Origin: an uncultured Rhodobacterales bacterium
GTDB lineage: Bacteria; Pseudomonadota; Alphaproteobacteria; Rhodobacterales; Rhodobacteraceae
Reading direction: 5' to 3'
Assembly: GCA_903873585.1 (NCBI GenBank)
Contig: CAIQOV010000026.1
Span: forward strand, 124,001-188,000
DNA: 64,000 nt
Shown: positions 49,885-58,464 of the stretch, in pieces
Position numbering within the stretch: the stretch's first letter is position 1
Layout: each line of letters opens with the position of its first letter
Translations under genes and position numbers: made by a program
Notes under the pieces: generated by a model
The model's input: only the letters and a program-made list of their open reading frames with translations
The model's database searches: none
What the model was told of the DNA's origin: nothing

Positions 49885-50916
49885 CTATTTCTGGGCCAGA
49901 AACGTGCGCCAGACGGCGATGAACATCGCGGCCACCACGGGGCCGGTGATAAAGCCCTGCACCCCAAAGCTGGCAATGCCGCCGATGGTTGACAACAGCA
50001 CAACAAAGTCGGGAATTCGCGTGGCCTTGCCCACCAAATAGGGGCGCACAAGGTTGTCCACAAGGCTGATCACCAAAGTGCCATAGGCCAGCAGGCCCAA
50101 CCCTGCGACGACATGGCCTGTCGCCATGAAGTAAACCGCCACCGGCGCCCAAACCAAAGCTGCCCCGAACACCGGCAACAGCGACAGGACTGACATCAGC
50201 ACCGTCCACAACAAGGCGGCGTGGATGCCCAGCACCCAAAACCCCAACCCGCCCAAAGTGCCCTGTAACAAGGCCACCAGAATATCGCCCTGCACCGTGG
50301 CGCGCACAACGGTGGTGAAGGTGGCCAGCAGATTGCTGCGCACCTCGTGCGGCATGGGGATGGCGGCGGTAAAGGTGGCTGTCAACTCTTTGCCATCGCG
50401 AAACAAAAAGAAGACCAGATACAGCATCACCCCCAGCCCCACGACCAACCCCACCGTGCTTTGACCGATCGAAAACACCAAGGGCACATTGGCCCCAAGC
50501 CATGTGCTCAGCGAACTGGTCAGATTGTCTTGCAGCGCAGGAAAATCCTTGGGGCCAAAGCCCTGCATCAGATCGCGCGCCCAAAGCGGCAGCGCGTTCA
50601 GCGCCTGCACAGCTATGCCGTGCAGATCAACCTCGCCCGACGTGATCGCCCCCACCAAGGCCGACGCCTCTTGCACCACGGCCGCGACGATCAAAAGCAT
50701 GGGCAGGATCACCCCGACCAGCAGCCCCAAAATCATCACCACCGCCGCCAAATTGTGCCGCCCGCCAAGGCGCGCCAGCACGGCGTCATGCAGCGGGGCA
50801 AAGACGATGGCCAAAGTCAGCGCCCAAAACACCGCGCCGAACAAGGGCCACAGCACCCACCCAAAGGCCAAGGTCACTAGGGCGACCAGCGCCAGAAAGG
50901 TTTTGTTCGTGCTCAT
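49885..50916 (-). CDS. AI-2E/PerM family membrane transporter
   Basis: This is a 343-aa polytopic protein with an N-terminal pair of helices (FLALVALVTLAFGWVLWPLF), a loop region (about residues 95-150), and five to six C-terminal helices. The family segments include VGLGVMLYLVFFLFRDGKEL and LPVFGAALVWAPVAVYF, and the end is LVDNLVRPYLVGKATRIPD. The family holds autoinducer-2 exporters and Na+/H+ antiporters, so the substrate is open. It is monocistronic on the minus strand. Confidence 0.85.
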   Translation of the reverse strand: MSTNKTFLALVALVTLAFGWVLWPLFGAVFWALTLAIVFAPLHDAVLARLGGRHNLAAVVMILGLLVGVILPMLLIVAAVVQEASALVGAITSGEVDLHGIAVQALNALPLWARDLMQGFGPKDFPALQDNLTSSLSTWLGANVPLVFSIGQSTVGLVVGLGVMLYLVFFLFRDGKELTATFTAAIPMPHEVRSNLLATFTTVVRATVQGDILVALLQGTLGGLGFWVLGIHAALLWTVLMSVLSLLPVFGAALVWAPVAVYFMATGHVVAGLGLLAYGTLVISLVDNLVRPYLVGKATRIPDFVVLLSTIGGIASFGVQGFITGPVVAAMFIAVWRTFLAQK

Positions 50917-50968
50917 CTTTCAATCCTTCCGGCGTGCATCACCGTGCCGCCAAACGAAAGCCAAGGCG

Positions 50969-51859
50969 CTAACCTTCGTTCTTCAGCAACAGACCCAAGG
51001 CGGCCAAAATCAGCGTCACGCCAGCCAAAACCTTAACGGGCGGGGCAGGATGGCCCAGCGCCATTTCCCACAAAATCACCCAGCAGGGCACCAGATAGGT
51101 ATAGGCCATAACCTTGGCCGCAGGCAGGCGCATCGTGGCATATTGGATCAACACAAAAGTCATGGCTGACGCTGCCACCGACACGTAAGCCAAGCAGACC
51201 CACACAATCGCAGGCAAGCTGGCCCAATCGGTCGCCAAAGTGGCAGACCCGCCCCATAGGCACAAAAGCCCAAAGCCTGCCAGCAATGTGCCAAAGGTAA
51301 AGACCAGCGCAGGCTCTCCGCGGTTCAGGCGGCGGACCATGGGGGCGTAAAAGGCGTGCGCGATGCAGCCAAAGAAGAAAATCACCTCGCCCTTGCCGAT
51401 TTGCAGGGCGGCTATCGCCTGCACATCGCCGCGAAAGATCACCCAGACCGCGCCTGCCGCCCCCAAAGCCAAGGCCAGCGCCATGCGGGCCGAGGTGACT
51501 TGGCGCAGCAAGACCCAGCCAAACCCCGCCGCCATCACTGGGGTCAGGGTAAAGACCGCCGCCGTAGGAACCGCTGCCGCCGTGCGCAGGCCTTCAAACA
51601 TCAGCACAAAGTAGCAGGCCAGCAATCCGCCCAGCACCAGATAGCGCCACGGTGCAGCCCAAGCGGTGCGCGGAACGCCGCCCTTGCTGGCAAAGGCCGC
51701 AGCCCCCACCAAAGCCCCCGCCAACCCAAACCGCGCCACCGTCACCGCTGCGGGCGAGATCAGCGGGGCCGCCAGCGCACCAAGCGAGAACGAGCCTGCC
51801 ACCAAGGCCGAAAAGGTCAGCATCGCCAGATGGCCGTTTTGTGCGGGTGTGCGTGTCAT
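50969..51859 (-). CDS. EamA/DMT-family permease
   Basis: This is a 296-aa drug/metabolite transporter with ten hydrophobic segments in two EamA repeats (GSFSLGALAAPLIS...; FFGCIAHAFYAPMVRRLNRG...). The ATG at 51859 overlaps the LysR gene stop by 4 bases, so it is probably the regulated partner in a two-gene operon. Family members export amino acids or other metabolites; the substrate here is unknown. Confidence 0.87.
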   Translation of the reverse strand: MTRTPAQNGHLAMLTFSALVAGSFSLGALAAPLISPAAVTVARFGLAGALVGAAAFASKGGVPRTAWAAPWRYLVLGGLLACYFVLMFEGLRTAAAVPTAAVFTLTPVMAAGFGWVLLRQVTSARMALALALGAAGAVWVIFRGDVQAIAALQIGKGEVIFFFGCIAHAFYAPMVRRLNRGEPALVFTFGTLLAGFGLLCLWGGSATLATDWASLPAIVWVCLAYVSVAASAMTFVLIQYATMRLPAAKVMAYTYLVPCWVILWEMALGHPAPPVKVLAGVTLILAALGLLLKNEG

Positions 51860-52743
51860 GCGCAAGACCAACCGGTTGCGGCGCTTTTCAACACCGTCAG
51901 GAAGCTTTGCACCTTTAAGGTGCGGTGCAGGTCAACATGGGTGACGATCCACAAGGGCGATTCCCACTCGGGCCTTGGGGCCAAGACTTGCACCAGATCG
52001 GGGTGCTTTTCGGCCTCCCAAACCGGCATGAAGCCTAGCCCAAGTCCCGCTTGCACGGCGGCGCTTGTCGAGGCGGGTTCGCTGATGCGGTAACTGACCG
52101 CTTCGGTCGGAACCGCATCGCGCAGCCAGCGGTAAAACGGCGCACGGTTGTCGGTATCGACGGGGCCGATGAACTGGTGGCGCAGGTAATCTTGCGGCCC
52201 ATCGGGCATGCCGTGGGCCAGCACATAGGCTTTGGACGCATAAAGGGCTGATTGAATCCGCGCCAAGGGCTGCACCACATAATCGCCATCCTGCGGGGCC
52301 GCACCGGCACGAATGGCCACATGCGCTTCGCCGTAATCCAGCCGAAACAGGCGCATGTCGGAATAAAAGCGAATGGCGACATCGGGGTGAAGGGCCTGAA
52401 ACTGCGCAAAGACGGGCGACAGCACGGGGGCTATGCCGGAAATAGAGGTGACAACCAGTTCCCCCGTGACCGTTTCGCCTTGGCCTTTGATGCGGCTGAC
52501 CAGTTGGCCAAACTGCTCTTCGGTGCGCTGGGCGGTTGACAACAGATCGCGCCCCGCCTCGGTCGGCGTATAGCCGCGCGCGTGGCGTTGAAACAGCTTG
52601 GTGCCCAGCCGCTTTTCCAAAGCGTCGATGTGGCGGATGACGGTGGCGTGGTGCACTCCCAACACCTCGGCCGCGCCAGACACAGTGCCCAAGCGCGCCA
52701 CTTGATAGGCCGTTCGAATTTCGCCCCAAGTATCAACCAACAT
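51856..52743 (-). CDS. LysR-family transcriptional regulator
   Basis: This is a 295-aa LysR-type regulator. The start at ATG 52743 (MLVDTWGEIRTAYQVARLG) is chosen because the helix-turn-helix follows at residues about 15-60: GTVSGAAEVLGVHHATVIRH and IDALEKRLGTKLFQRHARGY. A ribosome site (CAGGAA) lies upstream. 71 further open codons upstream cross the divergent promoter region. The C-terminal ligand domain is of the usual type. It is coupled to the EamA permease and divergent from the DoxX-like genes, either of which may be its target. Confidence 0.9.
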   Translation of the reverse strand: MLVDTWGEIRTAYQVARLGTVSGAAEVLGVHHATVIRHIDALEKRLGTKLFQRHARGYTPTEAGRDLLSTAQRTEEQFGQLVSRIKGQGETVTGELVVTSISGIAPVLSPVFAQFQALHPDVAIRFYSDMRLFRLDYGEAHVAIRAGAAPQDGDYVVQPLARIQSALYASKAYVLAHGMPDGPQDYLRHQFIGPVDTDNRAPFYRWLRDAVPTEAVSYRISEPASTSAAVQAGLGLGFMPVWEAEKHPDLVQVLAPRPEWESPLWIVTHVDLHRTLKVQSFLTVLKSAATGWSCA

Positions 52744-52855
52744 GTCTGTGCATTCCTGAACAACACTTGGCGCATTTGCCAGAATTGCGCGCAAATCTGC
52801 AAGCGGCATTATGGGCGCTGCGACAGGAACCACCACACAAACCACAAGGAACGCC

Positions 52856-53203
52856 ATGAAAAAAACGCTCTTGCTGATTATCCGCGCAATTTTGACCGCC
52901 GCCTTCGCCGCCGCAGGCCTAGCCAAACTGGCAGGGGCCGAGATGATGGTGCACACGTTTGATGCCGTGGGCTTGGGCCAATGGTTCCGCTACGTGACCG
53001 GCGTGATTGAGGTGGGGTCGGCCATCGCCCTGTGGCTACCCGGCCTGCAAGCCTATGCAGCGGGGCTGTTGGTTTGCACCATGATCGGCGCGCTGATCGC
53101 CCATGCTCTGGTGCTGGGCTTAGCTGCGGGCTTGCCTGCCTTGGTGCTGGGTGCGATTGCCGCCGTGACACTTTGGGCCAACCGCGCGCAACTGTCGCGC
53201 TGA
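52856..53203 (+). CDS. DoxX-like membrane protein, copy 1
   Basis: This is a 115-aa protein with four hydrophobic segments, starting MKKTLLLIIRAILTAAFAAAG, with the DoxX-type GLAKLAG motif near residue 22. AAGGA lies 6 bases before ATG 52856. The next gene encodes a related protein of nearly the same size, so the two look like a tandem duplication. It is divergent from the LysR gene. The function of this family is not well defined. Confidence 0.75.
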   Translation: MKKTLLLIIRAILTAAFAAAGLAKLAGAEMMVHTFDAVGLGQWFRYVTGVIEVGSAIALWLPGLQAYAAGLLVCTMIGALIAHALVLGLAAGLPALVLGAIAAVTLWANRAQLSR

Positions 53204-53252
53204 TCCTTGCGAAAGGGCCTTCTTCCCCGCTAGAAACGCCGCAGGAGGCCCC

Positions 53253-53603
53253 ATGCCCAAACTAACACCGCAGTTCATGTTTCAAGCCGCCCTTGCGCTG
53301 GTGGTGCTGGCCGCTGGCTTGGCCTCGGTGTTCGGCTATGACCGGATGGGGGCAAGGTTTGCGGCTTTGGGGGTGGGCGTTGTGGTGCGCGTGGCGGTTG
53401 GCGTGGTTCAGGTGCTGGCCGCCGTGGCGCTGATGGCACCGGGCCGCGCGGCCTATGGCGCGGCACTGGCTTTGGCCGTCAGTTTGGGCGCTATTGCGGC
53501 CCATGCCAGCGTGCTGGGGTTGGACGGTGCGCCGCCCGCCATGGCCTTGGCCGCCGCCTCTGCCGTGGTTTTGGCGCGCAACGGGGCGGATTTTCTTCGC
53601 TAG
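53253..53603 (+). CDS. DoxX-like membrane protein, copy 2
   Basis: This is a 116-aa protein with four hydrophobic segments. It shares with copy 1 the layout (helix, amphipathic segment, RYVTGVIEV/RVAVGVVQV, APG/LPG, AYAAGL/AYGAAL, IAHALVLGL/IAAHASVLGL). It has GGAGG about 6 bases before ATG 53253. The GLAKLAG motif of copy 1 is replaced by GLASVFGYDRMG, so the second copy has diverged more. Confidence 0.72.
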   Translation: MPKLTPQFMFQAALALVVLAAGLASVFGYDRMGARFAALGVGVVVRVAVGVVQVLAAVALMAPGRAAYGAALALAVSLGAIAAHASVLGLDGAPPAMALAAASAVVLARNGADFLR

Positions 53604-53793
53604 ACCCTTGCGCGCTTGACTCTGGCGCCCTTCGCCCGTAATTGCCGCATCATTCCCCGGAGGCTGCACGCTTCCGGTCCCTAGGCTTATGCCGGGATCG
53701 CCATCCGTCAGCGCGTTGCGCCCACGGGTGCGTTTGCCGTATGCGTCTGGGCCCCGCACGCCGCCCGCTTGGGCATTGATTGAGGAGAGCGCC

Positions 53794-55314
53794 ATGTTCG
53801 AAAGCCTGTCAGACCGCCTTGGTGGCGTCTTTGATCGTCTGACCAAGGCCGGCGCTTTGTCGGAAGCCGATGTCGACGCCGCCCTGCGCGAAGTGCGCAC
53901 GGCTTTGCTAGAGGCTGACGTGTCGCTGGCCGTAGCGCGCGATTTCATTAAGGCGGTCAAAACACGGGCGACGGGCCAAGCGGTGACCAAATCGGTGACG
54001 CCGGGCCAACAGGTCGTCAAGATCGTGCATGACGAGCTGATTGCGGTGCTGGGCGGCGATGGCCCTGCCGATGCGCTAAAGATCGACAATCCGCCGTCAA
54101 CCATTTTGATGGTGGGCTTGCAAGGTTCGGGCAAAACCACGACCACGGCCAAGCTGGCCAAGCGTTTGAAAGAGCGCAATAACAAGCGCGTCCTGATGGC
54201 CTCGCTTGACACCAACCGCCCTGCGGCGATGGAGCAGTTGGCGATTTTGGCGGGCCAGATTGGCGTCGACAGCCTGCCCATCGTCAAGGGCGAAACGGCA
54301 GTGCAAATCGCCAAGCGCGCCAAGACGCAAGCGGCCTTTGGCGGCTATGATGTGCTGTTCTTGGACACCGCAGGCCGGATGCACATTGACGAAGTGCTGA
54401 TGGATGAAATCCAGTCGGTTCGCGACATTGCCGACCCGCGCGAAACGCTGCTGGTCGTCGATGGCCTGACCGGCCAAGACGCCGTGAACGTTGCGACGGA
54501 ATTTGACGGCAAGGTTGGCATCACCGGCGTGGTGCTGACGCGGATGGACGGTGACGGTCGCGGCGGTGCGGCTTTGTCGATGCGCGCTGTCACCGGCAAA
54601 CCCATCCGCTTTGTCGGCATGGGCGAAAAGATGGACGCGCTGGAAACCTTTGAAGCCGACCGCGTTGCGGGCCGGATCTTGGGCATGGGCGACATCGTGG
54701 CGCTGGTCGAAAAAGCCCGCGAGACGTTTGAAGCCGAGCAATCCGAACGCATGGCACGGCGCTTCCAAAAGGGTCTGTTCAACATGAACGACCTGCGGAT
54801 GCAGTTGGAACAGATGCTGAAGATGGGCGGCATGCAGTCGATCATGGGGATGTTGCCCGGCATGGGCGGCATGGCCAAGGCGGCGGAAAAGGCGGGCTTT
54901 GATGACCGCATGCTGAAACGCCAGATCGCACTGATCCAGTCGATGACCAAGAAAGAACGCGCCAACCCCGATTTGCTCGCCGCCAGCCGCAAAAAGCGCA
55001 TCGCCAAAGGGGCGGGGCTGGAAGTGTCAGAGCTGAACAAGCTGCTAAAGCAGCATCAGCAGATGGCCGATATGATGAAGAAAATGGGAAAAGGCGGCAT
55101 GATGAAGCAGGCCATCGCCCAGATGATGGGCAAAGGTGGTGGCGCAGCCGCCGGTGGCATGCCCGACCTGAAAAACATGGACCCCGCCCAGCTGGAAGAA
55201 GCCGCCCGCGCGATGAAATCGGGCATGGGTGGCTTGGGCGGCGGTTTGCCGCGTGGCTTGGGTGGCATGGGCGGCTTGCCGCAAGGCCTGTCGGGGATGT
55301 TCAAAAAGAAATGA
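53794..55314 (+). CDS. ffh: Signal recognition particle protein Ffh
   Basis: Ffh is the SRP54-type GTPase that binds signal sequences and 4.5S RNA. ATG 53794 with GAGGAG upstream gives 506 aa. The N domain is residues 1-95. The G domain has GLQGSGKTTTTAKLAKRL at 108-125, DTNRPAAMEQL, DTAGRMHIDEVLMDEI near 188 and TRMDGDGRGGAALS. The Met-rich M domain is residues about 330-506, ending in an unusually Met/Gly-rich tail. A possible promoter (TTGACT near 53614) lies in the 190-base gap upstream. Confidence 0.97.
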   Translation: MFESLSDRLGGVFDRLTKAGALSEADVDAALREVRTALLEADVSLAVARDFIKAVKTRATGQAVTKSVTPGQQVVKIVHDELIAVLGGDGPADALKIDNPPSTILMVGLQGSGKTTTTAKLAKRLKERNNKRVLMASLDTNRPAAMEQLAILAGQIGVDSLPIVKGETAVQIAKRAKTQAAFGGYDVLFLDTAGRMHIDEVLMDEIQSVRDIADPRETLLVVDGLTGQDAVNVATEFDGKVGITGVVLTRMDGDGRGGAALSMRAVTGKPIRFVGMGEKMDALETFEADRVAGRILGMGDIVALVEKARETFEAEQSERMARRFQKGLFNMNDLRMQLEQMLKMGGMQSIMGMLPGMGGMAKAAEKAGFDDRMLKRQIALIQSMTKKERANPDLLAASRKKRIAKGAGLEVSELNKLLKQHQQMADMMKKMGKGGMMKQAIAQMMGKGGGAAAGGMPDLKNMDPAQLEEAARAMKSGMGGLGGGLPRGLGGMGGLPQGLSGMFKKK

Positions 55315-55847
55315 TAACTCGCCCGCAGCATATCGTCTATTCTTCTGCGCCGGTCCTTCGGACCGCTCGTTTGACGTTGCGTATGCCGCGATATGACGAT
55401 TTCGCCCAAAGGCTGGCCTTTTATGCCTCGCCCCGTTCTGTGTGGGAGGGTGGCCCGTTTGATGCCGTGACGGCTTGGCGCATCTTTGCTTCGGAAGTCG
55501 GGCAATGGCCACTGATGGGCTTTGGTCCGTTTTCGGTAGATGAAACCGCGACTGGCACTTATCTGGGCGAGGTGGGCATCTATCAGCCGCAGGGCTATCC
55601 CGAACCCGAGCTTGGCTGGTTTGTCACCGATGCGGCCGAAGGGCGCGGCATCGCTGCCGAAGGCGCGCGCGCCGTGATGCTTTGGGCGCGTCAAACCTTC
55701 GGCTGGGATCATATCGACAATTACATCGACCCCGGCAACAGCCGGTCTATCGCGCTGGGCCAACGTTTGGGGGGGGTGATAACAGAGGCCCTAGGTTCTG
55801 ACCCGACCGACGTGGTGATCCGCCACGACCTACGGGGGTTAGCATGA
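55311..55847 (+). CDS. GNAT-family N-acetyltransferase (RimJ/RimL-like)
   Basis: This is a 178-aa acetyltransferase with LRTARLTLRMPRYDDFAQRL at the N-terminus, ELGWFVTDAAEGRGIAAEGA (acetyl-CoA loop) and HIDNYIDPGNSRSIALGQRLG. The ATG overlaps the ffh stop (ATGA), and the stop overlaps a 31-codon ORF that leads into the chorismate mutase gene. The substrate is unknown; RimJ-like enzymes acetylate N-termini or small molecules. Confidence 0.87.
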   Translation: MITRPQHIVYSSAPVLRTARLTLRMPRYDDFAQRLAFYASPRSVWEGGPFDAVTAWRIFASEVGQWPLMGFGPFSVDETATGTYLGEVGIYQPQGYPEPELGWFVTDAAEGRGIAAEGARAVMLWARQTFGWDHIDNYIDPGNSRSIALGQRLGGVITEALGSDPTDVVIRHDLRGLA

Positions 55848-55939
55848 CTTTTACCTTCGCCAATTCCCTCGAGTTTTCTGCTCAAATTCCAACCGTCACT
55901 CCTGTGCTGTCCTTGATCGAGAGCCGCTATGACCACTGA
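55844..55939 (+). CDS. Possible 31-codon ORF linking the acetyltransferase and chorismate mutase genes
   Basis: The ORF starts at ATG 55844, overlapping the acetyltransferase TGA (ATGA), and ends 11 bases inside the chorismate mutase gene. The product (MTFTFANSLEFSAQIPTV to ESRYDH) matches nothing I know. It closes the 81-base gap for translating ribosomes. It could also be the remnant of a deleted gene. Confidence 0.3.
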   Translation: MTFTFANSLEFSAQIPTVTPVLSLIESRYDH

Positions 55940-56228
55940 TCCCGTCGCCCGCGCCGCAGAGGTGCTCAAAGACCACCGCGCTTCAATCGACCGGTTGGAT
56001 GCGATCTTGGTCTATACTTTGGCCGAACGGTTTAAACACACGCAAGCCGTGGGCAAGCTGAAAGCCACCCACGCGCTGCCCCCGTCTGACCCCGCACGCG
56101 AAGCCCGCCAGATCGAACGGTTGGAAAAGCTGGCCGCTGACGCCGACCTTGACCCCGAATTTGCCAAGAAATTCCTGACCTTCATTATCTCTGAAGTCAT
56201 CAGGCATCACGAACACCTGCAAAAATAG
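55929..56228 (+). CDS. Chorismate mutase (AroQ type, small)
   Basis: This is a 99-aa all-helical protein of the AroQ/PheA-N class that rearranges chorismate to prephenate. Conserved pattern: IDRLDAILVYTLAERFKHTQ (residues 19-38) with the first active-site arginine region, VGKLKATHALPPSDPAREA, and the last helix FLTFIISEVIRHHEHLQ. It would supply prephenate to the separate PheA dehydratase at 40908. It lies between ffh and rpsP, as in other Rhodobacterales. Confidence 0.88.
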   Translation: MTTDPVARAAEVLKDHRASIDRLDAILVYTLAERFKHTQAVGKLKATHALPPSDPAREARQIERLEKLAADADLDPEFAKKFLTFIISEVIRHHEHLQK

Positions 56229-56288
56229 CCAACCCGCAGCTTGGGCATTCTGCCCATCTGCCCCCAAGACATGTTAAGGAGAAACACC

Positions 56289-56642
56289 ATGTCCATGAAA
56301 ATCCGTCTCGCCCGTGGCGGTTCCAAAAAGCGCCCGCACTATTCCATCGTAGCCTCTGACAGCCGTATGCCGCGCGATGGCCGCTTCTTGGAAAAGCTGG
56401 GCACTTATGACCCGATGCTGGCCAAAGACAACGAAAACCGCATCAAGATGGATCTAGACCGGATCAAGGATTGGCTGTCGAAAGGCGCGCAACCCACCGA
56501 CCGCGTTGCACGTTTCCTGGAAGCCGCTGGCGTGCTGCCCAAGACCGTCCGCTCGAACCCCAAGTCGGCTGTTCCCGGCAAAGCTATGGCGGAACGCGCC
56601 AAGAAGAAAGCCGCTGCGGCTGAAGCGCCTGCAGCTGAATAA
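56289..56642 (+). CDS. rpsP: 30S ribosomal protein S16
   Basis: ATG 56289 with AAGGAGAAA about 7 bases upstream gives 117 aa: [20 protein letters not shown], then [20 protein letters not shown] long Lys/Ala-rich tail ([17 protein letters not shown]) follows, typical of alphaproteobacterial S16. The 16 codons open upstream are not part of it. A terminator separates it from rimM. Confidence 0.97.
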   Translation: MSMKIRLARGGSKKRPHYSIVASDSRMPRDGRFLEKLGTYDPMLAKDNENRIKMDLDRIKDWLSKGAQPTDRVARFLEAAGVLPKTVRSNPKSAVPGKAMAERAKKKAAAAEAPAAE

Positions 56643-56650
56643 TCTTGAAC

Positions 56651-56677
56651 GGGCGTCCCAATCGGGGCGCCCTTTTT
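56651..56677 (+). terminator. Terminator or attenuator between rpsP and rimM
   Basis: GGGCGTCCC (56651-56659) pairs with GGGGCGCCC (56664-56672, one U-G pair) around AATC, followed by TTTTT (56673-56677). It is a strong intrinsic terminator inside an operon, so rimM would be made by partial read-through. This fits the known excess of ribosomal protein over the assembly factor. Confidence 0.85.
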
Positions 56678-56698
56678 CTTCGCCCACAGGATGGAACC

Positions 56699-57220
56699 AT
56701 GGCAGATGACGGCAAAGCCCAAGGCCCTGATCGCATCTGTGTCGGGGCGATTTCCGGCGCGTTTGGCGTGCAAGGCGAAGTGCGGCTGAAAAGCTTCTGC
56801 GCTGACCCCGAAGACATTGCATCCTACGGCCCCCTGTTTTCTGAGGATGGCCAGCGCCAGTTCAAAATCAAACTCACCCGCCCCGTGGCCGGTGGCCTAG
56901 GTGCGCGCATCGCGGGCGTTGAAAACAAAGACCAAGCCGATGCGCTGAAAGGCATCTCGCTTTACGCCGACCGCAAGCGCCTGCCGCGCTTGCCGGATGA
57001 TGAATTCTACCACACCGACCTGATCGGCCTAGATGTTCGCGATCCCGGCGGCACATTCTTGGGCAAAGTGCGCGCTGTGCACAACCACGGCGCAGGCGAC
57101 CTGCTGGAAATCTCTGGCGCAGGCACTGACCTTTTGTTGCCCTTCACCCGCGCCGTGATCCCCACGGTTGACCTGACCGCTGGCCGCATCGTGGCCGACC
57201 CGCCCGAAGGCGTCGACTAA
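56699..57220 (+). CDS. rimM: Ribosome maturation factor RimM
   Basis: RimM helps 16S rRNA processing and 30S head assembly with S19. ATG 56699 gives 173 aa. The N-terminal domain has [21 protein letters not shown] (residues about 12-32, quoted in part as [17 protein letters not shown]). The PRC-barrel has [25 protein letters not shown] and [14 protein letters not shown]. In most bacteria trmD follows directly. Here a repeat motif and a sugar-nucleotide epimerase follow instead. Confidence 0.95.
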   Translation: MADDGKAQGPDRICVGAISGAFGVQGEVRLKSFCADPEDIASYGPLFSEDGQRQFKIKLTRPVAGGLGARIAGVENKDQADALKGISLYADRKRLPRLPDDEFYHTDLIGLDVRDPGGTFLGKVRAVHNHGAGDLLEISGAGTDLLLPFTRAVIPTVDLTAGRIVADPPEGVD

Positions 57221-57234
57221 CCCCCCGCACCCCC

Positions 57235-57281
57235 CTTTCATACGTGCCCAAATATCCCGGGGCGCGGGGCAGCGCCCCGGG
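57235..57281 (-). repeat. Dispersed intergenic motif with a GC hairpin
   Basis: The minus strand carries GGGATATTT followed by GGGCACGTATGAAAG (57258-57235), exact in the tail. The GC-rich side is replaced by a perfect 10-bp stem, CCCGGGGCGC (57256-57265) with GCGCCCCGGG (57272-57281). It follows the rimM stop by 15 bases. Confidence 0.85.
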
Positions 57282-57344
57282 GCACCCCGCTTGCCAAGCC
57301 GCGCACAATCAGCCAATCAGGGCCCAACCATCCAAGGGGTCCCC

Positions 57345-58355
57345 ATGCGCAAAATCCTGATCACTGGCACGGCTGGCTTTATCGGCTTTCACCTCGCACG
57401 CCTGCTTTTGGCCGAAGGTTTTCGTGTGCACGGCTATGATGGCATGTCAGACTATTACGACGTTCGTCTCAAACAGCGTCGCCACCAGATCTTGCTGCAA
57501 AACCCCCAGTTCACCGCGACCGAGGCGCTGTTGGAAGACCACGCCACCCTCGACCGCATCGCCGACGACTTCCAACCAGAGGTGATCGTGCACCTCGCAG
57601 CCCAAGCCGGCGTGCGCTACAGCCTTGAAAACCCGCGTGCCTATCTGGATGCCAATGTCATTGGCAGCTTTAACGTGATGGAAGTCGCGCGGCGGTTAAA
57701 GGTTCAGCATCTGCTGATGGCCTCGACCTCCTCGGTCTATGGGGCGAATGAAGAGATGCCCTTTGCCGAAACGCAAAAGGCCGACACCCAGCTTACGATC
57801 TATGCCGCGACCAAGAAGGCCAGCGAAAGCATGGGCCATGCCTACGCGCATTTATGGTCGATCCCCACCACGATGTTTCGCTTCTTTACAGTCTACGGCC
57901 CATGGGGCCGCCCCGACATGGCACTGTTCAAGTTTGTGGAAGCGATCCTGCAAGACCGCCCGATCGAGGTTTATAACCACGGCGAGATGTTCCGCGACTT
58001 CACCTATGTCGCCGATCTCGTCCAAGCCATCCGCCTGCTGATCGACACCCCCCCGCCCTTGCCGCATACGGCAGAACCCATCGCAGGCGATAACCTGTCG
58101 CCCGTGGCCCCGTGGCGCGTGGTGAATATTGGCAATTCTGACAAGGTCAAACTGCTTGATTTTGTGGATGCCATCGAACAGGCCCTTGGCCGCAAAGCCC
58201 AACGCACCTACCTGCCCATGCAAGCGGGCGACGTCCCCGCCACTTGGGCCGACGCCAGCCTTCTGCGCGCCCTGACGGGCTATGCGCCCAAGACCGACGT
58301 GAAAGACGGAATTGCGGCGTTTGTGGCGTGGTATCGGGAATATTATAACGTTTGA
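57345..58355 (+). CDS. NAD-dependent sugar-nucleotide epimerase (UDP-glucuronate 4-epimerase-like)
   Basis: This is a 336-aa extended short-chain dehydrogenase. ATG 57345 follows AAGGGG. The Rossmann motif is [17 protein letters not shown] (residues 6-22). [17 protein letters not shown] is typical of UDP-glucuronate 4-epimerases. The active site has STSSVYG and YAATKKASE (Y-x3-K). [19 protein letters not shown] and [12 protein letters not shown] follow. It probably provides UDP-galacturonate for surface polysaccharide. It takes the place trmD normally has behind rimM. Confidence 0.88.
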   Translation: MRKILITGTAGFIGFHLARLLLAEGFRVHGYDGMSDYYDVRLKQRRHQILLQNPQFTATEALLEDHATLDRIADDFQPEVIVHLAAQAGVRYSLENPRAYLDANVIGSFNVMEVARRLKVQHLLMASTSSVYGANEEMPFAETQKADTQLTIYAATKKASESMGHAYAHLWSIPTTMFRFFTVYGPWGRPDMALFKFVEAILQDRPIEVYNHGEMFRDFTYVADLVQAIRLLIDTPPPLPHTAEPIAGDNLSPVAPWRVVNIGNSDKVKLLDFVDAIEQALGRKAQRTYLPMQAGDVPATWADASLLRALTGYAPKTDVKDGIAAFVAWYREYYNV

Positions 58356-58400
58356 GCCGACGCAGCGCCGCGCCCAACCTCCCGCGGCGATGCAGCGGGC

Positions 58401-58464
58401 CCGTGGCCCCTGATGGGGCCGCGTAAGCCCCGAAGCAGGGCGCGGCCCTGCGGCGCAAGCGCCG
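58401..58464 (-). repeat. Inverted partial copy of the trmD-rplS repeat element
   Basis: Bases 58401-58464 match the reverse complement of 29565-29628 with only a few differences, for example the block GTGGCCCCTGATGGGGCCGC then GTAAGCCCC. It is the same GC-rich element found twice between trmD and rplS, here in opposite orientation. It runs into the tandem array that starts at 58451. Confidence 0.88.

Noticed and set aside
53262-54323. 353-codon minus-strand frame over ffh and the DoxX-like gene
   Set aside because: It spans two supported genes and the ffh promoter region; it is a codon-bias shadow.
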